Source: DAISIL01 sp036822015 (GTDB taxonomy: Bacteria > Bacteroidota > Bacteroidia > Cytophagales > Bernardetiaceae). Taken from it: 63,926 nt of DNA. Each line of letters opens with the position of its first letter. The first letter of the stretch is position 1. The position numbers and the translations under genes were made by a program. This document shows positions 1-8,918 of this stretch, in pieces. Location of the stretch: NCBI GenBank assembly GCA_036822015.1, contig DAISIL010000010.1:1-63926 (forward strand), read 5' to 3'. Under the pieces are notes generated by a model. That model was not told where the DNA came from. It was given only the letters and a program-made list of their open reading frames with translations, and made no database searches.

Positions 1-911
1 TGTTCGTTTTGGTAAAACTCTGGTTCTCCGCGTCTTAGCTGGAAGAGGTCTTCGTTGCGCCGCCAATACACACGCGGGGTAAGATTGATCTGCTGCCCCT
101 GGTAGGTGTAAGCGATGCTGGCTAGGCTTGTTTTGATCGCTTCGTATTGATCCCGAAAAACGCCCGGACTAGCGTAGAAGCCATTGGCACCAAAACGGCG
201 GTCGCTGTATCCGGTTTGTATCCGAAAAAATCCTTGTCCGGCATCTATTTCCGTATCCAGAAAGGCATTCGTGGTGATGAAGTCGGTGTTGTGTCGATAG
301 CCGTTGGATTGATCCTGAGAGAGGGAGAGATAACTTTTGATGCCTTTGCCGAGGGGTACGGCCAGCCCGGCCGATACGCCCATTGTCCCGAAGTCGCCGC
401 CATAAGTGTTGAGATCAAAGCGGGCTTGGTCGGGGATTTGGGTGATGATGTTGATGGCTCCGGCAAAGGCATTTTGCCCAAAAACACGAGCGGAGGGCCC
501 TTTGAGTACCTCTACCCGCTCGATGTTATCGAGGTTGAGGGGCAGGGCCAGGCTGTGGTGTCCCGTCTGTGGATCAGAGAGTTTGATGCCGTTTAGGAGG
601 ATGAGCGTCTGATCGAAAGTGCCACCGCGCAGGCTAAGGTCAGCTTGTACACCGTTGGGGCCACGTTCTCGGACATCCAGCCCGGGAATGCTTTTGAGGG
701 CTTCGGAGAGTTGCTGTCCGGGGCTGTTTTGGAGGTCTTCTCGGGTCAGGATGTTGGCCGTCCGTGCAGATTGTAGATAGGGCGTTTGGAGACGGTTTTC
801 GGTGATGGTGATGGTCTGCAAATAGACCGTGGTATCATTTTGAGCAAAAACAACACACACGCCTGGAACCAAAAGCATGAGCATCGTGAAAAGAAAACGT
901 AGGAGGTGCAT
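1..911 (-). CDS. TonB-dependent outer-membrane receptor (3' end outside window)
   Basis: Translating the minus strand from the ATG at 909-911 gives a signal peptide ending around VVFAQ, then a TonB-dependent receptor plug domain. Visible plug landmarks are a short TonB-box-like start, LSEALKSIPGLDVRERGPNG, LSLRGGTFDQTLILLNG and RVEVLKGPSARVFGQNAFAGAINIIT. The start of the barrel follows (LNTYGGDFGTMGVSAG and RIQTGYSDRRFGANGFY). About 303 codons are present and no stop is reached, so roughly the last half to two thirds lies beyond base 1. Receptors of this type import siderophores, vitamin B12 or glycans across the outer membrane using TonB energy. There is no N-terminal carboxypeptidase-like domain, so it is BtuB/FepA-like rather than SusC-like. 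Substrate unknown. Confidence 0.9.
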   Translation of the reverse strand, partial: MHLLRFLFTMLMLLVPGVCVVFAQNDTTVYLQTITITENRLQTPYLQSARTANILTREDLQNSPGQQLSEALKSIPGLDVRERGPNGVQADLSLRGGTFDQTLILLNGIKLSDPQTGHHSLALPLNLDNIERVEVLKGPSARVFGQNAFAGAINIITQIPDQARFDLNTYGGDFGTMGVSAGLAVPLGKGIKSYLSLSQDQSNGYRHNTDFITTNAFLDTEIDAGQGFFRIQTGYSDRRFGANGFYASPGVFRDQYEAIKTSLASIAYTYQGQQINLTPRVYWRRNEDLFQLRRGEPEFYQNE

Positions 912-937
912 CTGTTGGTGGTGTTGATTGAAGCCGT

Positions 938-945
938 CAAAGATA
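938..945 (-). promoter_or_regulatory. -7 element of the TonB receptor promoter
   Basis: On the minus strand this reads TATCTTTG, an exact match to the Bacteroidota TAnnTTTG element, 26 bases before the receptor start codon. No good -33 element is visible. Confidence 0.5.
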
Positions 946-957
946 CTGCCTTTTGCC

Positions 958-1272
958 TCAATTTCCGGCCCCTTCGGTGGGTTTGTATTTCTTTTTGCGT
1001 TTGTTGCGTTTGCCGAGCTTACCTGGGCGGCGTTTCTTGAAGACCTTAGCGTTATGCTTTTGGTCTTTTTTGGTATATCCCTTCTCGGGCTTGTACTTTT
1101 TCTTGTTCTTGGGGTCAGAGGGATGGGTGCGCTCTTTGAGCGTTTCGGCTACGGGTTTTTCTCCGAAGAGCATCTTAGGGTCAGAGTCCCAATAGGTGGG
1201 ACAGTTGGAGCGTTTGGAGCAACTGCTCAAAACGATTCCAATCAAAACCAAATAAAACAGGCGGTAGGGCAT
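958..1272 (-). CDS. small very basic putative lipoprotein
   Basis: 104 residues if started at the ATG at 1270-1272; an upstream in-frame start at 1329 would only add residues in front of the signal peptide. The N-terminus is a lipoprotein signal (hydrophobic stretch then LSSC at the lipobox). The mature part has a short YWDSDPKMLFGEKP segment and then a strongly basic low-complexity tail rich in Lys and Arg (KKYKPEKGYTKKDQK, KKRRPGKLGKRNKRKKKYK). Small lipoproteins with such Lys-rich tails are common in Bacteroidota but I do not know a function. It lies upstream of the TonB receptor in the same direction with 46 bases between, so co-transcription is possible. Confidence 0.6.
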   Translation of the reverse strand: MPYRLFYLVLIGIVLSSCSKRSNCPTYWDSDPKMLFGEKPVAETLKERTHPSDPKNKKKYKPEKGYTKKDQKHNAKVFKKRRPGKLGKRNKRKKKYKPTEGAGN

Positions 1273-1416
1273 GAGAAAAAAGTAAAGGTTAATGATTGTT
1301 TTGATGGCGCAACGCTTCGATTTATTCAAGAGATGGCCTCGTTACTTCGGCTATATCTTCATCGGATAAATTACGTCCAAGGAATTTTCTTGCCTTTCCG
1401 TGCAAAGCATCCAGGT

Positions 1417-1457
1417 AAAAACCAAAAGTAAGTCTGCACTGCTTACTTTTGGTTTTT
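1417..1457 (-). terminator. intrinsic terminator after htrA
   Basis: A perfect 16-base inverted repeat (1417-1432 and 1442-1457) with a 9-base loop. The arms begin and end in A and T runs, so the minus-strand transcript ends in a U-run. It starts 34 bases past the htrA stop. The rest of 1273-1490 shows no gene. Confidence 0.85.
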
Positions 1458-1490
1458 TTGATGGGATAAATATCCGATCCATCTCAGGAT

Positions 1491-2981
1491 TTAGAAGCCC
1501 ACACCATAAAAGCCCCGCTCGCCGTTGGGGTTGATCCCCTCGAAAAGCACACCCCCACGCTTGCCCTCTAACTCTGTCTTTATGTCCGCCAGGGTATTGA
1601 CTTTGTTTTTGTCGATGTGGGTGATAATGAAGCCCTTCGGAATCCCGGCCCGTTCAAAACGTCCACGCTTGATCTCTTCGACACGCAGCCCACTCATGCC
1701 TATCTGGGCTTTCTCTTCGGGGGTAAGTGGACGAAGGACAGCCCCGATTTCCTCGACGGCGGCCGTTTCTTCATCAGCCGTAACGATCTCTGTATTACCC
1801 ATTCGGTTTTGGAGCGTAACGACAGCAGTCATTTCTTTTTTGTTGCGGATATAAGTAACCTTGATTTGATCGCCTGGGCGATGACGGGCTACCTGCTCTT
1901 GAAGTTCGGAGCTAGAATTGACCACCACGTCATTGATCGCCGTGATGACATCGCCGCGCTTAATCCCTGCGCTAGCAGCGGCACTGCCCTCGCCTGCACC
2001 AGCTACGTAAACGCCTTCAATCTTGCGGAGGTTCTCTGACTTGACCAGGTCATCGGTAACGTTCTGGATGCGGATGCCGAGCAGGGCGCGTTGCACTTGC
2101 CCAAACTCAATGAGGTCTTGCATCACCTTCTGGGCCAAAGCAATAGGCACAGCAAAAGAATAGCCAGCGTAGTAGCCTGTTTTGGTGGCGATGGCAGTAT
2201 TGATGCCCACGAGTCTGCCGTCCAGATCAACCAAAGCCCCTCCGCTATTGCCTGGATTAACGGCAGCATCGGTTTGGATAAACGACTCAATGGATAAATC
2301 AGCGGCATTGCGTAAGATGTTGATATTTCGGGCTTTGGCACTCACGATACCTGCCGTTACGGTAGAGGTCAAGTCGAAGGGATTACCCACGGCCAGCACC
2401 CAATCGCCGACTTCAAGTCCGTCCGAATCGCCGAAGGCAACCGTAGGCAGATCATTGGCATTGATCTTAATCACGGCCAGATCCGTGCTGGGGTCTGTCC
2501 CGATTAGTGTTGCCTCAAACTCGCGCTTATCATCCATGACGACCCGAATTGTACCTGCATTTTCGATCACATGGTTATTGGTGATAATGTAGCCGTTAGA
2601 GCGCACAATCACCCCCGACCCTGATCCCATCGGGCGTTCACCGCCACTGCCTCCTCCGCGCGGGGCAGGGCTACCAAAAAACTCCCGAAAAAGTTCTTCC
2701 ATATCGCTGCGTCCGCTCGCACTGCCTCCGCTGCCATAGATTTTGATATGCACTACGGCTGGGGTTACTTTTTTGGAGGCTGCCCGGAAATCTAGCCCGC
2801 GCGGTGCGCCTTCGGGTTGGTAGCGCGTCTCGACGACCTGCGCCCCAGACTCACGCACCACCTCCTGGGCTGCTTCAATGGCTGCCTGCGGAAAAAAATT
2901 CGTGTGTACATAAATCGCCACTACGCCCCCGATCAGGGAAGAGAGCAACATCAAAAACAGATTTCCAAAATTTTTCATCAT
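1491..2981 (-). CDS. HtrA/DegP-family periplasmic serine protease with two PDZ domains
   Basis: About 496 residues. A trypsin-like protease that degrades or refolds damaged envelope proteins. The N-terminus is a signal anchor or signal peptide (LFLMLLSSLIGGVVAIYV). The catalytic triad is visible: His in NNHVIE (about residue 136), Asp in STDLAVI (about 165) and Ser in NPGNSGG (about 245). PDZ1 follows at about 290-370 (LLGIRIQNV, AAASAGIKRGDVITAIND) and PDZ2 at about 400-490 (GLRVEEIKRGRFERAGIPKGFIITHID). A Gly/Ser-rich segment after the first strand corresponds to the LA-loop region. Two adjacent ATGs (2976-2978 and 2979-2981) are the best starts; the longer frame begins at a TTG. It is divergent from the TPR-phosphatase gene and followed by a strong terminator, so it is a single-gene unit. 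Confidence 0.95.
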   Translation of the reverse strand: MMKNFGNLFLMLLSSLIGGVVAIYVHTNFFPQAAIEAAQEVVRESGAQVVETRYQPEGAPRGLDFRAASKKVTPAVVHIKIYGSGGSASGRSDMEELFREFFGSPAPRGGGSGGERPMGSGSGVIVRSNGYIITNNHVIENAGTIRVVMDDKREFEATLIGTDPSTDLAVIKINANDLPTVAFGDSDGLEVGDWVLAVGNPFDLTSTVTAGIVSAKARNINILRNAADLSIESFIQTDAAVNPGNSGGALVDLDGRLVGINTAIATKTGYYAGYSFAVPIALAQKVMQDLIEFGQVQRALLGIRIQNVTDDLVKSENLRKIEGVYVAGAGEGSAAASAGIKRGDVITAINDVVVNSSSELQEQVARHRPGDQIKVTYIRNKKEMTAVVTLQNRMGNTEIVTADEETAAVEEIGAVLRPLTPEEKAQIGMSGLRVEEIKRGRFERAGIPKGFIITHIDKNKVNTLADIKTELEGKRGGVLFEGINPNGERGFYGVGF

Positions 2982-3090
2982 TAAAAATACGTTTTTTTGG
3001 CCCAAAAACGAAAATCATCCCAGGCAAGTTTGGATTTTAACGGGCATTAGGGAAAATAAAACATCCTTTGTTACTTTACGTTGAAAGGGT

Positions 3091-5298
3091 ATGTTTTTGT
3101 TTCGGTATCTGTTTTTGTTGCTGATGTATTGGGGCGGCTTGGTGCCGTTGGTTTGGGGACAAATCGACAGTGTGCAGGCCCTGCTTCAATCGGATACGCT
3201 CACGGCCACCACACGGGTCAATGCCCTCAACTACCTGGCTTTTTTGCATTGGCAAACCGACCTGGATAAGATGGACTCTTTGGCCGGTGCAGGTGTGGAG
3301 CTAGCCCGCCAGATCGCCTACAAAGCCGGAGAAGCCGAAGGTGTGTATATGCAGGGCTTTGTCCATGACCTTTCGGGCGACTACCCTCGGGCTGTGCGCT
3401 TATACCGGCAGGCACTTTTTTGGTTTGATAGCCTGGACAGGACTTCCGATGCCTCACGGGTGATGGAATACCTCGGGGTGGTGTATCGCTTTCAGGCGAA
3501 GTACGACTCTTCCCTGTTTTTTTATTTCGATGCCCTACGCATCATGGAATCCGAGCAGAACCAAAGGCGTATCGGTAACATCCTCAACAGCATCGGCAAT
3601 GTGTTCATGGATCAATCCAAATACGACCAGGCCGAGCAGTACTACCAACGCGCCCTCGAAGCCAAGCAACAAACAGGCGACCTGCGCAGCCTCTCCAACA
3701 CACTCGGCAACCTAGCCGATCTCAAACGCCGACAAGGCAACATCGACGCAGGCATCGCGGCCATGCACCGCGTCCTGGCCATCAAACAAGAGATTCAAGA
3801 CCTCTCCGGCATCACAACTGCCCAAAACGCCCTCGGGATCATGCACAGCGAGCAAAACCGCTACGACAGTGCCAGGTACTACCTCTATGCTGCCCTCCAA
3901 ATTGATCGCCAACTCGAAAACGTCCGCGACATCTCCCAAACGCTCCTCCAGATCGGACGCTTACACGCCCGATTCACCCGAGAGCTCACCGCCGGAGTGG
4001 CTGCCATAGAAGAAGCCATCGCCCTCGGTGAGCGCGGCCAAGACCTCGGGCTACTCAACAACGCCTATCAAATCAAAGCAGACATAGAAACCTACCTGGG
4101 CAACTATCCCGCCGCCGTTGAAAGCCTCCAAAAAGTCATCACGTACAAGGACAGCCTCTACAAAACCGAAAGCCTCCAGCAGATGCTCGACATACAAACC
4201 CGCTACGAAACCGAGAAAAAAGAACAAGAAAATCAACTCCTCCGTAGCGAAAAAATTCGGAGAGACCTTGAAATCAATCAACAACAGCAGCAGCTCCAGC
4301 GCCAAAATCTCCTGCTGGCACTTAGCCTGGCCAGCCTGATTTTTTTGGGTATCGTGGCTTATCTGCTCTATCGACAACGCCAACTCAAGGAGCGAGTCAA
4401 TGCTGCCCTACAAAACAAAAATCGCCAAATCAATGCCCAGAAAGAAGAACTCTCCAGCCAAGCCGAGCGGCTTCGGCAAGTCAATGAAGAGATCAAGGTC
4501 ATCCACGAAAATCTCCAAGAATCCTATGCCCTCATCGAAAGAAAAAACAATAACATCACGGCCAGCATCAACTACGCCCAACGCATCCAGGCAGCAGCTT
4601 TGCCAGACCTCGCTGCGATACAGGCGATCTTAGGTGAGTTTTTTGTATTTTTTAAGCCCCGAGATATTGTCAGCGGTGATTTTTATTGGTTCAGTCAAAA
4701 AAATAATCGCGTGTTTTTGGCTGCCGTCGATTGCACTGGACACGGTGTACCGGGCGCCTTTATGAGCCTAATCGGAATCAATATCCTCAACCAGATCGTC
4801 AATGAACAGGACGTATGGCGCCCCGAAGACATCTTGTCCCAGCTTCACGTACAGATACACGAAGCCCTACGCCAGGAGCAAACCGCCAACCGCGACGGGA
4901 TGGATATGAGCCTCATCTGCTGGGAACCCACCGAGCGACGGCTGCACTTTGCCGGCGCAAAAAACCCACTGATCTACTTCCAGCCCAATGATTTAAAGCA
5001 GATTAGTGGAGATCGTGTCTCTGTGGGTGGGCGCGGGCAAGATCGTGCCTTTACCGGACATACGATCGCTCTGGATCAACATCCGATCACTTTTTATCTT
5101 TTTTCGGATGGCTACCAGGATCAGTTTGGGGGGCAGAAGGGACGCAAGCGAATGCTCAAAGGTCTCAAGGAACTATTGGAGAATGTTCACGCTTTGCCCC
5201 TGGCAGAGCAGCAGCAACGCATCGACCAGGACTTCCAGGACTGGTGTGGCAACAACAACCAAATCGACGATGTGTTGCTATTGGGGGTGCGCCTCTAA
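3091..5298 (+). CDS. secreted-TPR sensor with C-terminal SpoIIE/PP2C phosphatase
   Basis: 735 residues. Signal peptide (about 1-23), then TPR repeats in the periplasm (about 40-350, e.g. NILNSIGNVFMDQSKYDQAEQYY and SNTLGNLADLKRRQGNIDAG). One transmembrane helix follows at about 405-427, then a cytoplasmic Gln/Glu-rich coiled coil (about 430-500) and a SpoIIE-type PP2C domain (about 515-735). Phosphatase motifs seen: FKPRDIVSGDFYWF, AAVDCTGHGVPGAFMSLIG, YLFSDGYQDQFGG and a final DDVLLLGVRL, which supply the metal-binding acidic residues. Such proteins usually dephosphorylate a Ser/Thr-phosphorylated anti-sigma antagonist. No such partner is encoded in the window. The next gene has the same architecture, suggesting an old tandem duplication. 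Confidence 0.9.
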   Translation: MFLFRYLFLLLMYWGGLVPLVWGQIDSVQALLQSDTLTATTRVNALNYLAFLHWQTDLDKMDSLAGAGVELARQIAYKAGEAEGVYMQGFVHDLSGDYPRAVRLYRQALFWFDSLDRTSDASRVMEYLGVVYRFQAKYDSSLFFYFDALRIMESEQNQRRIGNILNSIGNVFMDQSKYDQAEQYYQRALEAKQQTGDLRSLSNTLGNLADLKRRQGNIDAGIAAMHRVLAIKQEIQDLSGITTAQNALGIMHSEQNRYDSARYYLYAALQIDRQLENVRDISQTLLQIGRLHARFTRELTAGVAAIEEAIALGERGQDLGLLNNAYQIKADIETYLGNYPAAVESLQKVITYKDSLYKTESLQQMLDIQTRYETEKKEQENQLLRSEKIRRDLEINQQQQQLQRQNLLLALSLASLIFLGIVAYLLYRQRQLKERVNAALQNKNRQINAQKEELSSQAERLRQVNEEIKVIHENLQESYALIERKNNNITASINYAQRIQAAALPDLAAIQAILGEFFVFFKPRDIVSGDFYWFSQKNNRVFLAAVDCTGHGVPGAFMSLIGINILNQIVNEQDVWRPEDILSQLHVQIHEALRQEQTANRDGMDMSLICWEPTERRLHFAGAKNPLIYFQPNDLKQISGDRVSVGGRGQDRAFTGHTIALDQHPITFYLFSDGYQDQFGGQKGRKRMLKGLKELLENVHALPLAEQQQRIDQDFQDWCGNNNQIDDVLLLGVRL

Positions 5299-5365
5299 TA
5301 AAACTTTTTTGGATAGCTCAACAAAAAACAAGAACTTAGGCAGGTCATTTGTTCAAACACACCTT

Positions 5366-7492
5366 ATGCGTAAACTACTTGCTGGGCTGCTTCTCGGGCT
5401 GTTTGTTGGGGTCTTGCCTGGCAAGGCATCCCCCATCACCGATAGCCTAAGACAGGTGCTGACCGAGCCTGTCCTGGCCGATACCCTGCGCATCCAGACC
5501 CTAAACACCCTCGGTAAGCAACTCCGTTTTAGCAATCCCGATAGTGCCATTACCTGCTCACGGGCAGCCCTCTTGATTGCCCAACGAATTGGATCAGACA
5601 AGTACAAAGGTGTAGCATACAGCGATTTAGGCGTTATTTATGGCTGGGTCAAGTCCGATTACGACTCGGCACTGCTGTACTTCGATTCGGCTTTGGATAT
5701 CCGGTACACCCTCCAGCCCAAAGCCTATTTTGCGATCTCTATCGCGGCGACCCTCAACAACATGGCCTCCGTGGAGAAGTTCAAGGGCAACTACCCCCGT
5801 GCGCTCAAGCTCTATCTCGATGCTTTTCCGCTCTACAAAGAGCTACAAAACAAACCCGGGCTGGCCTCCTGCTCCAACAACATCGGCGAACTCTACAAAA
5901 AAGAAGGCAACTACGATCAGGCCCTGCAATACTACCAAACAGCCTTCGATATTTACAAAGAAATCAGCAACGAAGTCTATCAGGCCATCGTCCTGAGCAA
6001 CATGGCCTCCGTCCAAAAAAACCTCGATAACCCCGACCAAGCCCTCTCCGACTACCGCACCGCCCTCACCATTTTTGAAAAAAACAACACCCGGCAGTAT
6101 ATCCCCTACACGCTCATCAACCTGGCTAGCCTCTACCAAGACAGACAAGAGTACGAACGCGCCAAACAGCACTACCTCCGATCCCTATCCCTCCTGCAAA
6201 GCACCAACACCACCGAAGGACAAACCAACGTCCTCAACGGGCTTGCCAATCTGTTCCTGGCCCAGAAGCAGCCCCAAAAGGCCCTAGAATACGCCCTCCA
6301 AAGCCTCGAACTCGCCCAAAAATCCCAAGCCTATACCCAGCTCGCCGATGTAAGCAATATCCTCTCTAAAATATACGCCGACAAAGGCGACTACCCAAAC
6401 GCCTATCGCTTTGCCTTAGACTTCAAAACGTACAGCGACAGCATCACGACGGCAGAAAAATCCCGTGAGATGGGACGCATCGAAACCGAGTTTGCATTTC
6501 GCGAACGCGAACTCCAACGCGAAAAAGAAGCCCTCGAACAAGAGCAGGAAATCGCCCGACAAAAAATCCTCCGAAACATCCTCATCTTTGGCTTACTGCT
6601 CCTGATCGGGATACTCTTTGGTGCCTATCGGGCCTATCGCATCAAGCAACGCGACAACGAAAAAATTGATGCTACCAACAGACAGCTCTCCACCAAAAAC
6701 AAAATCATCATGGACGGGATGCAATATGCCCGTCGCATCCAGACGGCCACCCGCCCGACCGACGAAGAGATGCAGCGGCTTTTCCCTGAACATTTTATTC
6801 TCTTCCGGCCCCGCGATTTGGTCAGTGGGGATTTTTATTGGGCCTTTCGGCATCCAGACTGCACCGTGCTGGTCGTCGCTGACTGTACCGGACATGGCGT
6901 GCCGGGCGCGTTTATGTCCATGTTGGGGATTGATTTGCTCAACGAAATCGTGATGCGCCGAGCCCTTACCCGCCCCGATCACATCCTCAAAGAGATGGAC
7001 TTAGGCGTGCGCCGGGCCTTGCGCCAACACACCACCCACAACGAAGACGGCATGGATGCCGGTGTGTTGGTGATCCATCATCAAGAAAACAAGGTGAGCT
7101 ACGCCGGGGCAAGGCACCCACTGGTCTATTTTGAGGAACGTCCCAACGAACCCGTCCGGGGCCTCATCAAAGGTGATCGGATGTCGGTGGGCGGCAGCCA
7201 TATCAACGAACCGGAGGCCTTTCGTTATCGCGAGTTGCTGATCCAACATCCCACAACCTTTTATTTGTACTCTGATGGCTACACGGATCAGTTTGGTGGG
7301 CCGGAGGACAAAAAAATAGGGCGTAAGCAGTTCCTACAACTACTCTGGCAAGCCCAGGAAAAACCCGACCTAGGCGATCAAAAAGCCCACCTCGAGGGTT
7401 TCCTCGAGCAGTGGCTCCGGAAGCCAAACACCAAGGCGTACCAACAAATTGACGATATTTTGGTGATCGGTGTGCGCGTGAACCCCGCCTAA
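5366..7492 (+). CDS. second secreted-TPR sensor with SpoIIE/PP2C phosphatase
   Basis: 708 residues from the ATG at 5366, which gives a clean signal peptide (LLAGLLLGLFVGVLPGKA). An in-frame opening reaches back into the previous gene but has no signal peptide. Architecture matches the upstream neighbour: TPR repeats (about 60-370, e.g. NNIGEL.KKEGNYDQALQYY), a charged helix, a membrane helix (about 401-425) and a SpoIIE-type PP2C domain (about 470-705). Motifs are RPRDLVSGDFYWAF, VADCTGHGVPGAFMSMLGI, YLYSDGYTDQFGG and DDILVIGVRV. The gap to the previous gene is 67 bases, so both may share a transcript. The stop overlaps that of the convergent arsR-like gene by 4 bases (CTAA). The target of the phosphatase is unknown. 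Confidence 0.9.
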   Translation: MRKLLAGLLLGLFVGVLPGKASPITDSLRQVLTEPVLADTLRIQTLNTLGKQLRFSNPDSAITCSRAALLIAQRIGSDKYKGVAYSDLGVIYGWVKSDYDSALLYFDSALDIRYTLQPKAYFAISIAATLNNMASVEKFKGNYPRALKLYLDAFPLYKELQNKPGLASCSNNIGELYKKEGNYDQALQYYQTAFDIYKEISNEVYQAIVLSNMASVQKNLDNPDQALSDYRTALTIFEKNNTRQYIPYTLINLASLYQDRQEYERAKQHYLRSLSLLQSTNTTEGQTNVLNGLANLFLAQKQPQKALEYALQSLELAQKSQAYTQLADVSNILSKIYADKGDYPNAYRFALDFKTYSDSITTAEKSREMGRIETEFAFRERELQREKEALEQEQEIARQKILRNILIFGLLLLIGILFGAYRAYRIKQRDNEKIDATNRQLSTKNKIIMDGMQYARRIQTATRPTDEEMQRLFPEHFILFRPRDLVSGDFYWAFRHPDCTVLVVADCTGHGVPGAFMSMLGIDLLNEIVMRRALTRPDHILKEMDLGVRRALRQHTTHNEDGMDAGVLVIHHQENKVSYAGARHPLVYFEERPNEPVRGLIKGDRMSVGGSHINEPEAFRYRELLIQHPTTFYLYSDGYTDQFGGPEDKKIGRKQFLQLLWQAQEKPDLGDQKAHLEGFLEQWLRKPNTKAYQQIDDILVIGVRVNPA

Positions 7493-7800
7493 TGCTTAAA
7501 AAAATCTTCAAATAACACCTTTGCCCGTTGCCAGTTTTGCTGGTTGATGCAGTACTTGATCGTGGGCGGGTTGATGGTTCCCTGGATCAGTCCGGCTTCT
7601 TTGAGGGCTTTGAGGTGCTGCGAGACCGTTGAGTTGGCCATCGGTAGTTGGCCCGAAATATCCCCAGCAAAACAGGTACATTGCTGCTCCAAAAAGCGCA
7701 AAATAAATATCCGAGCCGGATGCCCCAAAGCCTTAGCATAACGCGCCAACTCCTCATCCTGAGCCGTAACTACAACTAAATCAATCGCTTTTATATCCAT
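7489..7800 (-). CDS. ArsR-family winged-helix repressor
   Basis: 103 residues. A small metal- or metalloid-responsive DNA-binding repressor. The ArsR fold is visible from ALGHPARIFILRFLEQQ, through the CTCFAGDIS segment, to the recognition helix MANSTVSQHLKALKEAGLI and a beta-wing around GTINPPTIKYCIN. The CTC motif sits where ArsR sensors carry their inducer-binding cysteines (ELCVCDL in classical ArsR), so thiol-based sensing is plausible; another Cys lies in the wing (KYCIN). The start overlaps the end of the ArsG-like gene by 10 bases, so it is the last gene of a three-gene operon and probably regulates it. Confidence 0.88.
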   Translation of the reverse strand: MDIKAIDLVVVTAQDEELARYAKALGHPARIFILRFLEQQCTCFAGDISGQLPMANSTVSQHLKALKEAGLIQGTINPPTIKYCINQQNWQRAKVLFEDFFKH

Positions 7801-8498
7801 TCCAAAAAGATAAGGGCATAATAAATACCCGTGAGCAAAAAGATAACACCGGTAAGGTAACGCATCACCCGCTCTACTTGTTGGATGGCATTGAAGGTCT
7901 TGCTGACGTGTTGCATCGCAAAGGCCATCAGGTACGTAAAGAGCAGCACCGGCAGCCCAGTCCCGACAGCAAAAACAACCGGCAGGTACAACCCATGCAA
8001 GCTACCTACCGTCATGGGCAGCAGCATCCCGAAGTAAAGCGCACCGCTATAAGGACAAAACGCCAGGGCAAAGATCACACCCAGAGCCAAAGCTCCCCAA
8101 AGTCCACTGCCCTTGACGCGCTCGGATAGCCCTTCGGTGAAGTTGATCCTGCCCAGGAAGTCCAGGCGAATCACGCCCAGCATCACCAGGCCGAGCAGGA
8201 TCAGGAGGGGAGCCAGGTATTTTTCGCCGTTTCCCTGAAAAAAACGCGCCATCTCAAACTTACTCGCCCCGAAGTACACCAACATCCCGATCAAGGTATA
8301 GCTAAGCGCACGCCCGAGCGTATAAAGCAAGCCGCTAAGCAACACTTTGCTTTTTTGGGTAAATCCTTTCGCGATGTAAGCCGTAGCCGTGATATTGGTG
8401 GCTAAGGGGCAAGGCGAAACTGCCGTGAGCAACCCCAAAGCAAAGGCAGCCAGGAGGGGCAACTCACGAGCCTGGGCAAGATCATTGAGCCATTCCAT
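7791..8498 (-). CDS. CcdA/DsbD-like membrane protein of the ArsG permease family
   Basis: 235 residues with six or so membrane helices. The N-terminal LGLLTAVSPCPLATNITA is the CcdA/DsbD-type Pro-Cys-Pro motif, and FALAFCPYSGALYFGMLLPM is the second Cys-containing half. From family knowledge, proteins of this kind encoded beside an ArsF-like thiol protein and an ArsR repressor belong to the ArsG family of proposed aromatic arsenical efflux permeases. The alternative is transfer of reducing power across the membrane, as in CcdA. It follows the ArsF-like gene by 3 bases. Substrate specificity is inferred from neighbours only. Confidence 0.75.
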   Translation of the reverse strand: MEWLNDLAQARELPLLAAFALGLLTAVSPCPLATNITATAYIAKGFTQKSKVLLSGLLYTLGRALSYTLIGMLVYFGASKFEMARFFQGNGEKYLAPLLILLGLVMLGVIRLDFLGRINFTEGLSERVKGSGLWGALALGVIFALAFCPYSGALYFGMLLPMTVGSLHGLYLPVVFAVGTGLPVLLFTYLMAFAMQHVSKTFNAIQQVERVMRYLTGVIFLLTGIYYALIFLEWI

Positions 8499-8501
8499 GG
8501 C

Positions 8502-8882
8502 TTAGCTCAGGGCTTTGCGCACCTCGGCGACGATCCGCTGGCGAAACTTCTCGGCGTTGCCGATGTTCATGAACGCAAAATCCGTCAGATCCACTTTGGC
8601 TTGCGTATCCGGGCAATAGACCCAAAGAGCAGAACCAGCGGCCTCAAACTGCTCGGCCATCCTGGCGTTTTGGGGGTCATCTACGTTGATGGTCTTGAAA
8701 ACGACCGTGCCGGCGGCGAGTTCTTGCCCAAAATGCGATTCCAGTGCCGCACGCGCGCTTTTTTCGATACTCACACAGGTACGGCAGCGATGCGTACTAT
8801 GAAAATCCAGCACTTCAATCGTTTGGGCCTCCAACTGCCAGGCCAAAACACTCATCAGAAAAACGAACAATAACTTTTTCAT
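8502..8882 (-). CDS. ArsF-family-like secreted thioredoxin-fold protein
   Basis: 126 residues from the ATG at 8882; the longer frame only adds non-signal sequence. It has a signal peptide (LLFVFLMSVLAWQLEAQ) and then a thioredoxin-like fold beginning IEVLDFHSTHRCRTCVSIE. CRTC is the redox pair, in the position of the CxxC motif. The later VVFKTINVDDPQNARMAEQF fits the family whose members are named after the ArsF subunit. It heads the operon arsF-arsG-arsR. No arsE-like nitroreductase lies nearby, so the complete ArsEFG set is not present here; a simpler redox role with the CcdA-like partner is possible. Confidence 0.75.
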   Translation of the reverse strand: MKKLLFVFLMSVLAWQLEAQTIEVLDFHSTHRCRTCVSIEKSARAALESHFGQELAAGTVVFKTINVDDPQNARMAEQFEAAGSALWVYCPDTQAKVDLTDFAFMNIGNAEKFRQRIVAEVRKALS

Positions 8883-8918
8883 GGGAGGATAGATTGGGTT
8901 TGATAATCGTGATGATAG

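Noticed and set aside
147..596. A 149-residue frame on the plus strand
   Set aside because: Antisense to the TonB receptor plug domain, which is convincingly coding on the minus strand.
5006..5365. In-frame extension of the second TPR-phosphatase upstream of 5366
   Set aside because: It overlaps the end of the first phosphatase gene and lacks a signal peptide; the ATG at 5366 begins one.
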